Part shown: positions 9,911-20,609 of the stretch, piece after piece
Layout of the letters: each line of letters opens with the position of its first letter
Numbering within the stretch: position 1 is the first letter of the stretch
NCBI GenBank assembly: GCA_031308135.1
Contig: JAHLJT010008756.1
Coordinates: forward strand, 69,124,172-69,188,171
Source: Acheta domesticus
Lineage: Eukaryota; Arthropoda; Insecta; Orthoptera; Gryllidae
Length of the DNA: 64,000 bases
Direction of reading: 5' to 3'
Position numbers and translations under genes: made by a program
The notes under the pieces: model-generated
What the model saw: the letters and a program-made list of their open reading frames with translations, nothing else
Database searches by the model: none
What the model was told of the DNA's origin: nothing

Positions 9911-12025
9911 TTACTACGTCAACGTCTTTTTCTTTGTCTAGCGCTACAACCCTTCACGCTTTTGACCTGGTATCCGCGTACACAGTACTGCCGGAGACTT
10001 TTCGTGTTCAGATGGATTGATCTTGTAAAGAAGAGGGATCAGCCCATTGCTCGGCCTTCAGCGAGGAGGAGGAGACTAAAGGCGAAGGAAGATGGTGCGC
10101 GATTCGTGGCTCGTTTTTTACGATACTGCTTCCGTTTTTGTCAAGAATTCATCCGAGGACACTACTGAAAGACGAATCAGAGACGTTAACCTCCGGAATT
10201 CATATCGAGACAGAGACTGGTATCATTCCAGCTAGTGTTTAAACCATTGGTACTCATTCATAGAATTTTTGAGTTACGAAGCTTCAGTTTACAACTTGCA
10301 GCTACGTAATTTCATTGGTCAGTCCATCCAACATACCAGCAGTCCAGCAGTCCAGCATCCAGCAGTCCAGCCAACATCCAGCATACACCAGTGTTGGTAT
10401 TAACCACTAATGTAACGAAGTAATACTTGTGACTCCTCATCGGGAAACGTTTTCAAAGTGAAGTTACGTAAAACATTTTACATTAATTGAATGTTAAAAT
10501 ATATCTTTGTAAAAAAATATGAGGCTTGTGGCAGCTTTGATGTAATACCTTTGTGAAATGCTCTTGTGATCTTCGTGTAGCTAATGTACTCAGTTTGACA
10601 CAAACTGATTTACAAATTAAGAAAACACACGCAAAAATATGTTAATTTTGTATTGCGTTTAAAAAAATATAAATAAGTAATTGAAGTTTAGAAAAATGTA
10701 TTTTTATTCTCCTTACATTTGAGAATTCTGGACCCTTGAGTATGAGCAATTTGGATCGCATTGAATGTCCGGTCTAAAGATATCATAATGGAACTGTTCA
10801 ACTTTTGACATTCACATATTGTCACCACATTCAATTCGTTGCAACGTTTGAAGATGTCCCCTTTCCTTTAGAATTCGCCTCGTCTTTGTTTTTATGAAAA
10901 GGTTTGCTGTGTCTCCCACTCGCTTTGTCACTTAAAGTACATTTCCTTTAGCCACACTCGTCACTAACTTATCTCCATCTTTGTGTCGACACCTTTGTTG
11001 TAACATTTTCTTATAAGCTTTTCGACGCCTCTTCCATCAGAAACACCTACCGTCACTTTTACAACCATTTCAATCCTGCCATTGACAGTATCATTACAGC
11101 TTTCACGATGTCGCTTCAACCTTTTGTCCAGCCATACCTTGCACTACCATAACTACTTCTTCCTTTCTGAGTCCGAAGCCATCGCCTTCCCTCCTCCCGT
11201 GTTGCCAGCCGGCGCGTACGTGGCCAGTGAGTGGAGGACCGACAAACAACGGTCTCCGATCTGGAGCAGTGCGTCAACAGGACCGTACACTCGCTCCCAA
11301 TCTAAATAGACCTACCTCACCCGAAACGACTCTTTAAACTGTTTCACTTCTCGTTATACGGGGCTTGTCCTAGATTGTAACACTGCACGCACGTTTGCTA
11401 TCTTGTAGTACGGGGCAATAACTGGTTGTTGTTTTTCTCCAACGTGTGCAGATAAAACAACTCAGACCGCTAACATTCGCGTCTCTGCAATGTTACATTC
11501 ACTCACGTAACTGGCGACTCTCGGAAAACATAACATCCCTATAGCGAACATGTTAAACATACATTTTTTGACGAATACGGAGTACTTGGAAGGTGAACAA
11601 CCCAGATATGTACACGGCATTTGAGCTCTCTCACGATATTTGCTCTTAATCCCGTACGTACTAAGAAGATCTCCAAGCATTTTCTGATAAAAATTCTAGA
11701 TATTTAAAATACGCGTACTTCTATTTGGCGAGAACTTCCACAAGTACGCAGAGTATTCTCTATAATTACGCTCAAGAAAACGCTCGTACACTAGTGCTAA
11801 TTAGGTTGGTATTCCTGCCTTACGGAAACGTTGTTCACGTCGGTCGATAACAAAGTATGAGCAGTCCCTATTCAGAAATTCGCGGTGAAAGGTCAGGCTT
11901 CGCATACCGCGGAAGTCGGACTCGTTGGTGAGGACGGGTGGGAAAATACTTCGTAGTATCTTCGAGTTACTCGCCCATTCCCGGGCCGAGGGAGAAGGGA
12001 ATGTGGGAGTACAGCAATAGGAGGC
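9911..12025. other. Intergenic DNA, no gene supported
   Basis: Mixed composition. Holds the small CAGTCCAGCA repeat at 10336-10395 and a moderately GC patch near 11190-11300. No exon or repeat family recognised otherwise. Confidence 0.45.
10336..10395 (+). repeat. Short tandem repeat, CAGTCCAGCA-like
   Basis: About five imperfect units of 8-13 bp built from CCAGCAGTCCAGCA and CCAACATCCAGCA. Confidence 0.7.
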
Positions 12026-12592
12026 CGGCAAAGGTGGCTCACGGTATCAACTGATGTCAGTGCAGTACCTTTGACCGGGAGGTCCTAGGGTTCGGGACCC
12101 GGCGGTGGCAGGAATTTCGACACTAGCTTGTCAGCTAGGTCGAATTCAGCCGCTGTCTGGAGGGGAATTCTAGCGGCCGGCTGCTCTGATCGGTAGCTTT
12201 CCGTGGTTTCTACGAACAACACCTGGCGAATGCCGGAATAGTACCCTAACAAACGGGCCGCAGACCGCACGCGATCTTTCCTTTCTCTTCCTTGTCCTAT
12301 CCTAATTCCTTACTTACACACACTTATACTTACACGCACTACACTATCACACGTGTCGGTGGAGCAGTGAGAACAGCTTGTCCCGACTGGGGCGGTGCTC
12401 CGTTGGTAGGAGGTCTGGTTGGGGAAAATTCCCGCAAGCTCACGTAGGTCCGAGCTGGATCTCTGCAGTGAGCGGGGGAAGATCACCGCCACCTCCCGCG
12501 ATAAAAATGCATACATTTTTTGGGTCTAATGACCTAAGTTTCATAGTTTACGAACCCGGAATCACTAATCAATCAATCAATAAAAAAACAGG
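12026..12592 (+). mobile_element. tRNA-derived SINE (SINE-1), near full length
   Basis: Head with an A-box-like TGGCTCACGGTATCAACTGA and a B-box-like CTAGGGTTCGGGACCC about 40 bp later, then the body that recurs throughout the window (TCTGGAGGGGAATTCTAGCG, GCGAATGCCGGAATAGTACC, pyrimidine block, CACTACACTATCACACG, GAAGATCACCGCCACCTCCC) and an AATCAATCAATCAAT tail. Non-coding, so the ORFs inside are spurious. Mobilised in trans by LINE machinery if typical of SINEs. Confidence 0.85.
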
Positions 12593-13904
12593 AATGGGCT
12601 GATGCTGAGGGGCAATTGGTGTGTGGGGAAAGGGGAGGTGATGATTGTGTGATCGGTTGTTTGCGAGAGTTCCTCACAAACTCCTTCTTTGCATATGTCC
12701 ACGCTGCACGCATAATTACGACAGCAACGTCGATATGTGACTACGCGCAATGCCGCAAGTACATTCCTTTGACTTACCAGGTGGTGTGTAGAAAATTCTC
12801 CTCTCTAACTCATTATATCTTTCATAACCTCTTCTAATTCTCTTGTAATTTAAATATTCTGCCACCAAGTAATGATACGTAATTTCAGAATTAATAATAA
12901 ATCTAATCTAATCTAATCTAATAACTAGGCTTTAGAAATTTTGCAGAGTACATAATGACGCTTTTTAATATGATCAAAAGCATACAAAACGTTTGGGTAC
13001 AGTGAATTTGTGCATCGTATTATCATTATCGTATGACTAGAGGTATATTCTTTTAAAGTAAAATGAAAATGCAACAATATCTCCAAAATTACGACAGTTG
13101 TAAAACTTGAAAATCTCTACTAATTCCTCAATGTATATTTTCATAATTTTTCTACAATTTTGAGAATAATAAGATATAACTGCGTGGAGAAAAGAGGGAA
13201 AATAATGTAAATAAGACAGCAAAAGAAATGTTTCTGGGCAAGTCTCTTCCTTTCTTTCCGAGCTCTTTCGACAGCAGATCTACGACGTTTCTTAGGGTGA
13301 AGCAAAATTATATAACGCGCATTGGAAATGTTAATTTCTTTCACAATTTCCTTGTTCTTCATCTTTCTCTTTTCTTTCACCTCTCTTTCCTCTTTTCTTT
13401 TTCGTAGCCTCTTTCCTTACTCTTCCCAGTTTCTTTCCCTTCACTGTTTCCTTTGTTCTGTCTTTCCAACACATTGACGTTGTACACCCTCTTGATTCTT
13501 TCAGTTTACTGACATGATCTGTAAAATTCTTCTCTCGTCCGTTTTGTTTTATAACATTGAAAATACATGGCAAGTCAATGCCTGAAAATATGTAGGCAAA
13601 GAGAGAATTCGTCCTGCTATTAAAAATTTGTTTTCCTCCGGCTTTTTTTGTGAGGTTTCATTAAAATTTTATATTCTATTTTTGTACTCTTTCATCTTCC
13701 TCTTTTTCTCCTTTACATTCTTTTATCAAATCGTTTTTGTTCTGTTCGAACATAAACTTACTTTACGTGATAAATTACCATTCCTCTTTCTACTAAGTAC
13801 TTCTCTTTATTCCCCTAATCATTTCCCCCATTTTCATTCTCCGTTTCGTTCCTCCACACTTTTCTTCCTCTTCCACATCCATTTTTTCAGCTTCTGGACA
13901 TGGA
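12593..13904. other. AT-rich DNA, no gene supported
   Basis: A TTTC/CTTT-rich run at 13370-13450 and the ATCTA microsatellite at 12901-12922. Nothing else recognised. Confidence 0.45.
12901..12922 (+). repeat. Pentanucleotide microsatellite (ATCTA)n
   Basis: Four tandem units of ATCTA, TCTAA in register. Confidence 0.8.
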
Positions 13905-14157
13905 CCGTAAAGTTCGCCCGCCCCTCCCCCTCCGCCTCCCCGGGCGTCTGCGCAGAGCACCTCATGGTGGCGCGCGTTCTTGCGTTACGTCGCGCGTGGC
14001 CGGGCAGCGGTTCCCAGGGCCCGCGGTGAAAGTCCGCGCGAGGCGCCTGCTCGCGGATTTATTTTGTTAATTGCGCGCCCGCCCGCTTCCTCGGGGTGGT
14101 GGTGGCGGTGGCGGTGGCGACAACGGTGGCGGTGGTGGTGGCGGTGACAGTGGAGGG

Positions 14158-14315
14158 GGCGGAATGTGGCGGGGCTGTGGCGGAATGTGGTGGAATGTGG
14201 CGGAATGTGGTAGAATGTGGCGGGGTTGTGGCGGGGTTGTGGCGGGGTTGTGGCGGGGTTGTGGCGGGGTTGTGGCGGGGCTGTGGCGGGTTTGTGGTGG
14301 GGTTGTGGTGGTCGC
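14158..14315 (+). repeat. G-rich minisatellite, 10-11 bp unit
   Basis: Units of GTGGCGGAAT (10 bp) pass into GTGGCGGGGTT (11 bp, five near-identical copies in a row) and variants GTGGCGGGGCT and GTGGTGGGGTT. The plus strand has many GG/GGGG runs and could form G-quadruplexes. Confidence 0.9.
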
Positions 14316-14473
14316 GATGACGATGACGATGATGGCGGCGGTAACGGTGACGGCAGCAACGGCGAGGGCGGTAACAGCAACGGCGGTGGCGGCGGCCGAG
14401 TCGTCTGTGTGGACAATCTTAGAAAGTTAATTGTCCAAATAACCCTGACAGCCCGTGCGCGTGGAAATTGCGT

Positions 14474-14615
14474 GTCCCAATATTGACATATCGGCGGACG
14501 ACGGGCTTTGTGTTGGCCCGCGCCCCGAGGAGAGCGCTCCGCGCGGCGTGTTGGCCAATTAGAGCGATTCGCCGCGGGCGGCGCCGTCGAGCGGGAAGTT
14601 CGTGCATCACGTGGC
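14474..14615 (+). repeat. CpG-rich member of a two-copy segment
   Basis: TCCCAATATTGA, GGCGTGTTGGCCAATTAGAG and GCGGGAAGTTCGTGC recur in order at 22221-22365 as TCCCAGTATTGA, GGCGTGTTGTCCAATTAGAG and GCAGGAACTGCTGAG. This copy keeps its CpGs; the other has lost most. Confidence 0.55.
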
Positions 14616-14640
14616 TTTTGCGCTGTGTATAGACGTGAGG

Positions 14641-15924
14641 CGCTCATTGGGATGAAGAGTTGTCTTCTGTTGCGTGATGGTGTTTGAACGGTTTTTAGAA
14701 CAATTTGAAAAGCAAAAATAATAGGATATTTAATCTGTAAGATATTTAATCCCAACATCAATAGCGATGTCTGTGTTGAGAGTTGATTTTCGTGACCTTG
14801 TTTGACTTTCTGGGATAGTTCCTCCCGAACAGACAAATTTGTGAACAACGTCGGGGCTATAAAATTATTAGAACTATTAACCACATTATTATTGCTTTCC
14901 CTAGTTAGTTCAGTCCGTTAATTCATGACGTCTGTTTCGAAATAGTCTATTACTTATTGACATAAATAAGATGAAGCATATTTGTTGCATGTTTGGAGCT
15001 AATCTCCATTATGTGTGGAACTGTAGGGAGTCGAAGTTGTGCTGAGAAAATATTTAAGTTTGCAGCGACACCGAAAAGAAAATAGATGGTAACAAAATGT
15101 TAGTTACGGCAGAAATAGATTCAGAGGGAAGCAGAGGAATTTCTTCTTTGTCCATTAGAGCATGAGAAGCAATGCATTACAGGTTTACAAAATACAAAAA
15201 AAATACACTTCTAGAATCACCATGTAACATCTGTAAACGTGCAGCAAATTCAGTTGAAGTAGGAGCAAATAGTTTACGTAAAATGGTGTCTCCATATCCT
15301 ATAGGAGCATTGTTAGGATTCTTGAGATACAGATGTTTTGTCAAATGACTGTCAAAGAATTTGGAGTGAAAAGATGACGACCAGATTGACTTATGATGCA
15401 AACATATTGCATTCAATATTATAAATAAAATTATCGTATTGGCATTTTTTAAGTATCGTGCACGATGTAGTTCTATCACGTAAACGAGAAAATATTGTGT
15501 ACTGAGCCTTCGACGCAAATAAACGATTTAGATTGGGCTGACCTAAAAAAACATAGTTCTTTAGTGGACTGATTAAATTTGCGTTGATTTTTGAAAAATG
15601 AGCAAATGATACGCCACAATATTTGCAAAATATTTTATATTTATTGAAAATGAGGTAAATATCATTAACACAATGTATCAATGTAGTCCATGATTCAATA
15701 GAAGGAAACAAAAAAAAAGAATTATTCTATTCGTAGAAAATATTGAATAGAAGTGCAAGCTTGGAAATTCAAATTACAAAGTGTGCCATCAGAACAGAAG
15801 TATATACGTTACATGTACTTTACAATCAGTTTGCCAATTGATAAATTATACGATTCAATTAAAGGATTATATTTATATTATCTTGAATTAGATAATACCA
15901 TCGTGTATGAACAATGTTTTTTAC
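14641..15924. other. AT-rich DNA, nothing recognised
   Basis: ORFs at 15177-15711 (minus) show no domain. No repeat found. Confidence 0.45.
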
Positions 15925-16085
15925 TTTCCCGTATACGTACGTATACACGGTGTGATATACGTAGTATAGGGAAAGTTATATAATGCTGCGCGAAAAAATG
16001 GCCAATTTTCGGTGGAAAAAAATTAATTGCAGGGCCGTGGTAACGAACAAGGATACGATAGGGAAATCAAATTTTTCAACATTAA
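15925..16085 (+). repeat. Family B repeat, 5' part (copy 1)
   Basis: Starts with the self-complementary CGTATACGTACGTATACACG, then AGTATAGGGAAAGTTATATA, ATGCTGCGCGAAAAAATGGC and GCAGGGCCGTGGTAACGAAC. The same order occurs at 62370-62480. The family is interspersed; its superfamily is unknown. Confidence 0.6.
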
Positions 16086-16269
16086 TGTTCCTCAGATACA
16101 GAATTGAAAAATGTCAATAAAATTAAATAAGAATAAACGCATTAACGTTCTTACAATTCGAGTCTGTTTCATCGTGATTGAAACAAAATGGACTAATTCT
16201 TATGTAATAAACCAAAACAAATATACAAGAAATTTATCGCACGGGAATTTCTCATGGAGCAGAAAAAAC

Positions 16270-16975
16270 TAGTGGTGCTACAGAATGGCACAGACTTTCT
16301 CGCATTAGTTTTCTATTTCCTTGGGTCTTCGCTAGCTATTCGGAATTGCCACAAACTCTTTCTTGCCAGCTGTCATCTATCACCGCCAAAAGTACATTTT
16401 TTTTCATATTCTTAATTTTTCGGTTTCCTATTGGTAGAACGGAAACATTAATTTTATAATATTAAAGAACACAAAAACCTAGTCATAATTGGCAATTTTC
16501 TTTTAAAAATTATGTGCCGTTTTAAAGAAAATGGTTTTTAACGCTACTAAAAGTGCGAAATTGAAGCTCATTTTCACAGAAAAGTTTTTAGTTTTCAAAA
16601 TATTTTATTTGAAGTTATTTGAAGCACTTACACTCACAAATATAGTAATGTTTACAAATTGCTGGTAATGTGCATATTAAAGATGTGAGAGATCTTTCAA
16701 AAAAATTACAATTATGTAATTTTTGAAAAAAACAGAAAATTACTCAAAATAAACTTTACATTATATTAAAGAGTGTAATTATCACTATTCGTTACAAAAG
16801 TTTGAAGAAAAAATTTGCAGCCATATATGAGAAAATGGCGTTTGAGCATTTCTGAAAAAGACGAAATAAGAGCTACTTTTCACAGAAATCGGTAGTGTTT
16901 TCGAGAAACTTTACATGACATTATTTAAAGCATATATACTCGTAAATATAATAATGTGAAAAAATCGCCAGTAAT
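16270..16975 (+). repeat. Left arm of a 0.7-kb inverted repeat
   Basis: Matches the reverse complement of 17732-18431 over nearly its full length, roughly 93-95% identity by eye in the inner 400 bp. Shared landmarks are GTGCTACAGAATGG at the outer end, GCCAGCTGTCATCTATCACC, and TTGCAGCCATATATGAGAAA. The arm is itself built of diverged units (TTTTCACAGAAA ... ACTCACAAATATA ... GCTGGTAAT repeats once). Confidence 0.85.
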
Positions 16976-17731
16976 TAAGAAAAAAATTCCTTAACACGTG
17001 GTGTAGCCAGAAACCCTGTTTTCTAGATCCTTGATACCGAAAACCCAATTGAAAGGAAAACGTCCGTCTGTCCATCTGACCGTCCGTCTGTCTGTCCGTC
17101 TGTGAACACTGCTAGCGTCTAAACCATACGTACGATTTCTTCCAAAAGTGATATTCCCCGGTCGATCTAATTCTAGTCAAAGCTTTGAGATTTTGAAAAA
17201 GATTCTTCCATATTTGCGGGTACTTTATATGAAGCCCCCTGGGGATTTTCAAAATTTTCTCAAAAACGGCTCCAAATTTTTTCTTTAAATTTCTTGTGTG
17301 AATAGAGTAAACTACACTTATTAACATGGCATAGGTCCGATTTTCACGGATAACTCGGAATTTTCGAAAATTTTGAAAGTTTGATTTTTTTTCGGCGTCT
17401 TTGTACAACTACAAAATTGAAGATAGAGATTTTTTCGTCAAATAAAATTGGTTCTGCATGTTGAGTTCTTTCATAAAGGTCATGTAAATATTTTTCAAAA
17501 TTTTAGTAGTTTTCGTGCAATATTGCGTGCAATATGTGCAATTTAAAAAATATTACAAAACCAAGATTTTCTCAAAAACGGCTACAATTTTTTTCTTTAA
17601 ACTTTTGGTAGGGATAGTGGTAAATGTACACTATTAGATGACATCAAAGCCATATTGCTGTACAGGTTGCTTTTTTCAAAAATTACAAAAATGTAAATGT
17701 TTTCACATGTTTCTCACGTCTATAATATTTA
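16976..17731 (+). repeat. Family B repeat, 3' part (copy 1), spacer of the inverted repeat
   Basis: Contains TTAACACGTGGTGTAGCCAG, GATCCTTGATACCGAAAACC, a GTCCGTCTGTCTGT-rich block (17066-17103) and GCTAGCGTCTAAACCATACG, all matched at 52150-52320 and 62510-62660. Two internal units begin CTCAAAAACGGCT (17261 and 17572). Read on the minus strand, KFGAVFEKI-like peptides recur in the copy at 52 kb. Confidence 0.65.
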
Positions 17732-18431
17732 CATTAGCGGCGATTATTTCACATTATTATATTTAGGAGTACATATGTTTTAAATAATGTCAAGTAAAGT
17801 TTCTCGGAAACACAACCGTTTTCTGTGAAAAGTAGCTCTTATTTCATTTTCAGAAACGCTCAAACACCATTTTCTCATATATGGCTGCAAATTGTTTCTT
17901 CAAACTTTTGTAAGGATAGTGATAATTACACTCTTTAATATGATGTAAAGTTTATTTTGAGTTATTTTTTGTTTTTTTCAAAAATTACATAATTGTAATA
18001 TTTTTGAATGATCTCTCACACCTTTAATATGCACATTACCAGCAATTTGTAAACATTATTGTATTTGTGAGTGTAAGTGCTTCAAATAACTTCAAATAAA
18101 ATATTTTGAAAACTAAAAACTTTTCTGTGAAAATGAGCTTCAAATTTCGCATTTTTAGTAGCACTAACACGCAATTTTCTTTAAAACGGCACAATTTTTA
18201 AAAGAAAATTGCCGTTTATGACTAGGTTTTTGTGTTCTTTAATATTCTAAAATTAACGTTTCCGTTTTACCAATAGGAATCCGAAAAATTAAGAAAATGG
18301 CAAAAAAAATGTACTTTTGGTGGTGATAGATGACAGCTGGCAAGAGTATGTGGCAATTCCAAATAGCTAGCGGAGACCCAAGGAAATAGAAAACTAATAC
18401 GTGCAAGTCAGGGCCATTCTGTAGCACTATT
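17732..18431 (-). repeat. Right arm of the 0.7-kb inverted repeat
   Basis: Reverse complement of 16270-16975. With the 756-bp spacer the arms could fold into a long hairpin in DNA or RNA. No target duplication was found at the outer ends. Confidence 0.85.
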
Positions 18432-19264
18432 TAAGGTTAAAAGAGAACGCCATGTTATTAATGTATCCCGTGGTTTCTGCAGATGTTAAATGAGCAGTTG
18501 AATGACGTTCAGGGTGTACTATTTTGTTGGAGGAAATGTCACGACAACACAGTCACGGAAACATGTGATATTGATGACGGAGACGAGAAACTTCTGGAAG
18601 ATAAAAGCACACAGTCGACAGGCAAATTTGACCAATTGGACGAACACCAGTCGCAATATGAAAATACAAATCCAACATTCGCTGCGTTGTTGGCTAGGAA
18701 ATTTAGTTTCCAACTATTGCAGCATATAGTGTCTTACATTATTATACTAAACCTTTTATCCTGGTAACAGTTGAGCCGTCACTCGAAAAATGTAAACAAT
18801 GAAACTCAAAATTTGCGAATACTACTAATATTTGGAAAGAATGTATGTCAAGTGATTTAAAAATAAAAATGGGAAAATATGTTGCACTTAGATAGAAATA
18901 TCTAACTTTTCTATTAAGAAATAACTATTTAACACCAGTAATACATATAGGAAATTAAACTTTGTCACTCTATAAATCAAAATTACGCAAAACCAACTAA
19001 TATTTCACTTTTACATGAAATAATAAAAGATCCTGCATAGGAAGATATATTGGAATGAATATTTTACTTTCTAAAAAAATCTAGCTTCAATATGGAAGGT
19101 AGAGGTCAGATATGATAAGAAAAGTTTGTAATTTTGTAAAATCCCAGAAGTTTTAATGGACATTGAACCCATACCACATTATTACGAGAGATTATCTACC
19201 AATTTCCTCTCCTTTCTTTCTTCCATACTCCACCCGTGACGTCCATTTCATTAAACAATCACAC
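18432..19264. other. AT-rich DNA, no gene supported
   Basis: A 94-aa plus-strand ORF at 18483-18767 has acidic, protein-like stretches (DIDDGDEKLLEDKSTQS) but no recognisable domain or splice support. It may be chance or a transposon remnant. Confidence 0.35.
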
Positions 19265-19378
19265 TGTAATGTACAAAATATTACAGAACAAACGCCGCGC
19301 CTTAATCTGGACGGACGGAGCTGTAATAGACAAAATATTACAAAACAAACGCCGCGGTTTAATCTGGACGGTCGCGGT
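19265..19378 (+). repeat. Two tandem 57-bp units
   Basis: Units starting TGTAATGTACAAAATATTAC (19265) and TGTAATAGACAAAATATTAC (19322) are about 85% identical. The 57-bp period equals 19 codons; one frame reads CNVQNITEQTPRLNLDGR then CNRQNITKQTPRFNLDGR. No upstream gene supports coding. Confidence 0.8.
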
Positions 19379-19924
19379 TACTAGGTAACGAAGGTTGTTG
19401 ACGGGCTAGAAGGGGGCTCTGGACGGGAGAGTTGGTGGTTGACTGGCATCCTGGTGGTAGCGGCGCGTATGTAAGCTGAATTATTTAAGTTGGACATCGA
19501 CGTGAATAGGGAGGATAGATTGTGGAACAATAGGGCGAGAAGTGAGCAGCAAGAAAGAAGCAGACGACTTCGGCGACGACCGGCGCGAAGAGGGATTTTC
19601 GGCGCGGAAGTCAAGGGGCTACGAACTGCGGGGCCATCGTTTCACAACGCCAGACAATTTGGTACCGTGAACTTAATGCATACAATCAGTCAAGAGAATT
19701 TTTATATTGTTAATCTCAAATTTCATTCTTAATAAACAAAATTATTGTTGTGCCACGTTGTATGTAATTCCTTCGGAATATAAATAATTTCAGACTTCCA
19801 GGCTTCTCTGTATAGAGAGCATGAGAACCAAAGAACTGAGCTAGTAAATTAAATTAGATAAAATTAATTATTCATTACTTTATCACAACACCTAATACAA
19901 AATCCAACTTTATTTTCTTCTCGC
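19379..19924. other. Mixed-composition DNA, nothing firm
   Basis: An Arg-rich ORF at 19490-19732 lies in moderately GC DNA, followed by TTCTTAATAAACAAAATTAT (19726), which contains an AATAAA polyadenylation hexamer. It may be the end of a transcript or a decayed LTR; neither is shown. Confidence 0.25.
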
Positions 19925-20515
19925 CGATATAATTCAGCAGCTGTCCGGAGGAGAATTCTAGCAGCCAGCTGCTCTGATCGGTTTTTTTAGTGGTTTCTCC
20001 GATCAACACCAGGCGAATGCCGGAGCAATACCATGACAAATGGATCGCAAATCTTTCCTGCCTCTTCCATGTCCCATCTCACTCCTTACATACACGCATT
20101 TGCATACACTACACCACTATACTTGTCAGGAGACCAAACAGAGATTAGAGCTACGGGCCTTGGCCGAGCACCGGTGACCCAGCCTCTCGGCCATGAGATA
20201 AGGGTTTCGTGTGATTAGCACGAAGACATCCCTTCACCGTATGTACTGGTCTTCATAACCTTAGAGTGGGCTTTCTCATCGTCACACAGTAATAGATGCC
20301 GGAACATTTGTAAGGAAAGAGCACATAATTTTCCTCGGCAGGGAATCGAAACCCTATTTGCGCCGTGGAAAGCGAGCACTGTAACCAACGAGCCACCCGA
20401 GAGGGTTGGAGCAGTACACGCTTGGGAAAATACCTGGAGGAGGAAATACCCCCAAGGTGATGTGTATCTCACTATTCAGGGGTGGGGAAACAACGCCACC
20501 TCCCGTGATAATAGT
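19925..20515 (+). mobile_element. SINE-1 copy, headless, interrupted by SINE-2
   Basis: Begins inside the body (AATTCAGCAGCTGTCCGGAG), runs through GCGAATGCCGGAGCAATACC and CACTACACCACTATACTTGT to GATTAGAGCT at 20152, then resumes at about 20405 (TTGGAGCAGTAC, ATACCTGGAGGAGG, CGCCACCTCCCGTGATAATA). The tRNA-like head is missing. Confidence 0.75.
20153..20404 (-). mobile_element. Second tRNA-derived SINE (SINE-2), nested in SINE-1
   Basis: Read on the minus strand, the right end gives a tRNA-like head: TCGGGTGGCTCGTTGGTTAC (A-box region) and ATAGGGTTTCGATTCCCTGC (B-box region), then a body with CTGTGTGACGATGAGAAAGC. A related head and the same body word (TCTGTGTGACGAAGAAAGGC) occur at 41905-42065. 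A GGCCGAG...CTCGGCC stem lies at its 3' end. No target duplication was resolved. Confidence 0.65.
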
Positions 20516-20519
20516 ACAT

Positions 20520-20609
20520 TATGAAACGATGAGGTAATGACGGGTATTAATACACGAGTGTCGTTAACTTCACACGAATGTATTAATACCCATTACATCG
20601 AGTTTCATA
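20520..20609. repeat. 90-bp palindrome (foldback)
   Basis: The left arm TATGAAACGATGAGGTAATG, then GGGTATTAATACACGAGTG pairs with CACACGAATGTATTAATACC, then CATTACATCGAGTTTCATA across a short TCGTTAACTT loop. A few mismatches. It abuts the 3' end of the SINE-1 copy. Confidence 0.8.

Larger units (their letters stand above)
13905..14640. promoter_or_regulatory. Large CpG island
   Basis: About 700 bp of CpG-rich DNA with sharp edges, including GCGCGCCCGCCCGCTTCC and CCGCGCGGCGTGTTGG. It carries a G-rich minisatellite (14158-14315) and a segment with a CpG-poor relative at 22.2 kb. Likely an unmethylated promoter or enhancer island. No TATA box or convincing first exon was identified. The His/Pro- and Gly-rich ORFs across it come from the repeats. 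Confidence 0.5.

Noticed and set aside
9608..10168. 186-aa plus-strand ORF rich in Ser, Leu and Phe
   Set aside because: It is the translation of a polypyrimidine tract; several frames are open together and no domain is present.
13985..14884. 299-aa minus-strand ORF with Pro/His-rich repeats
   Set aside because: The longest ORF here, but it reads through a CpG island and its GTGGCGGGGTT minisatellite, where stops are rare; no domain, and opposite frames are equally open.
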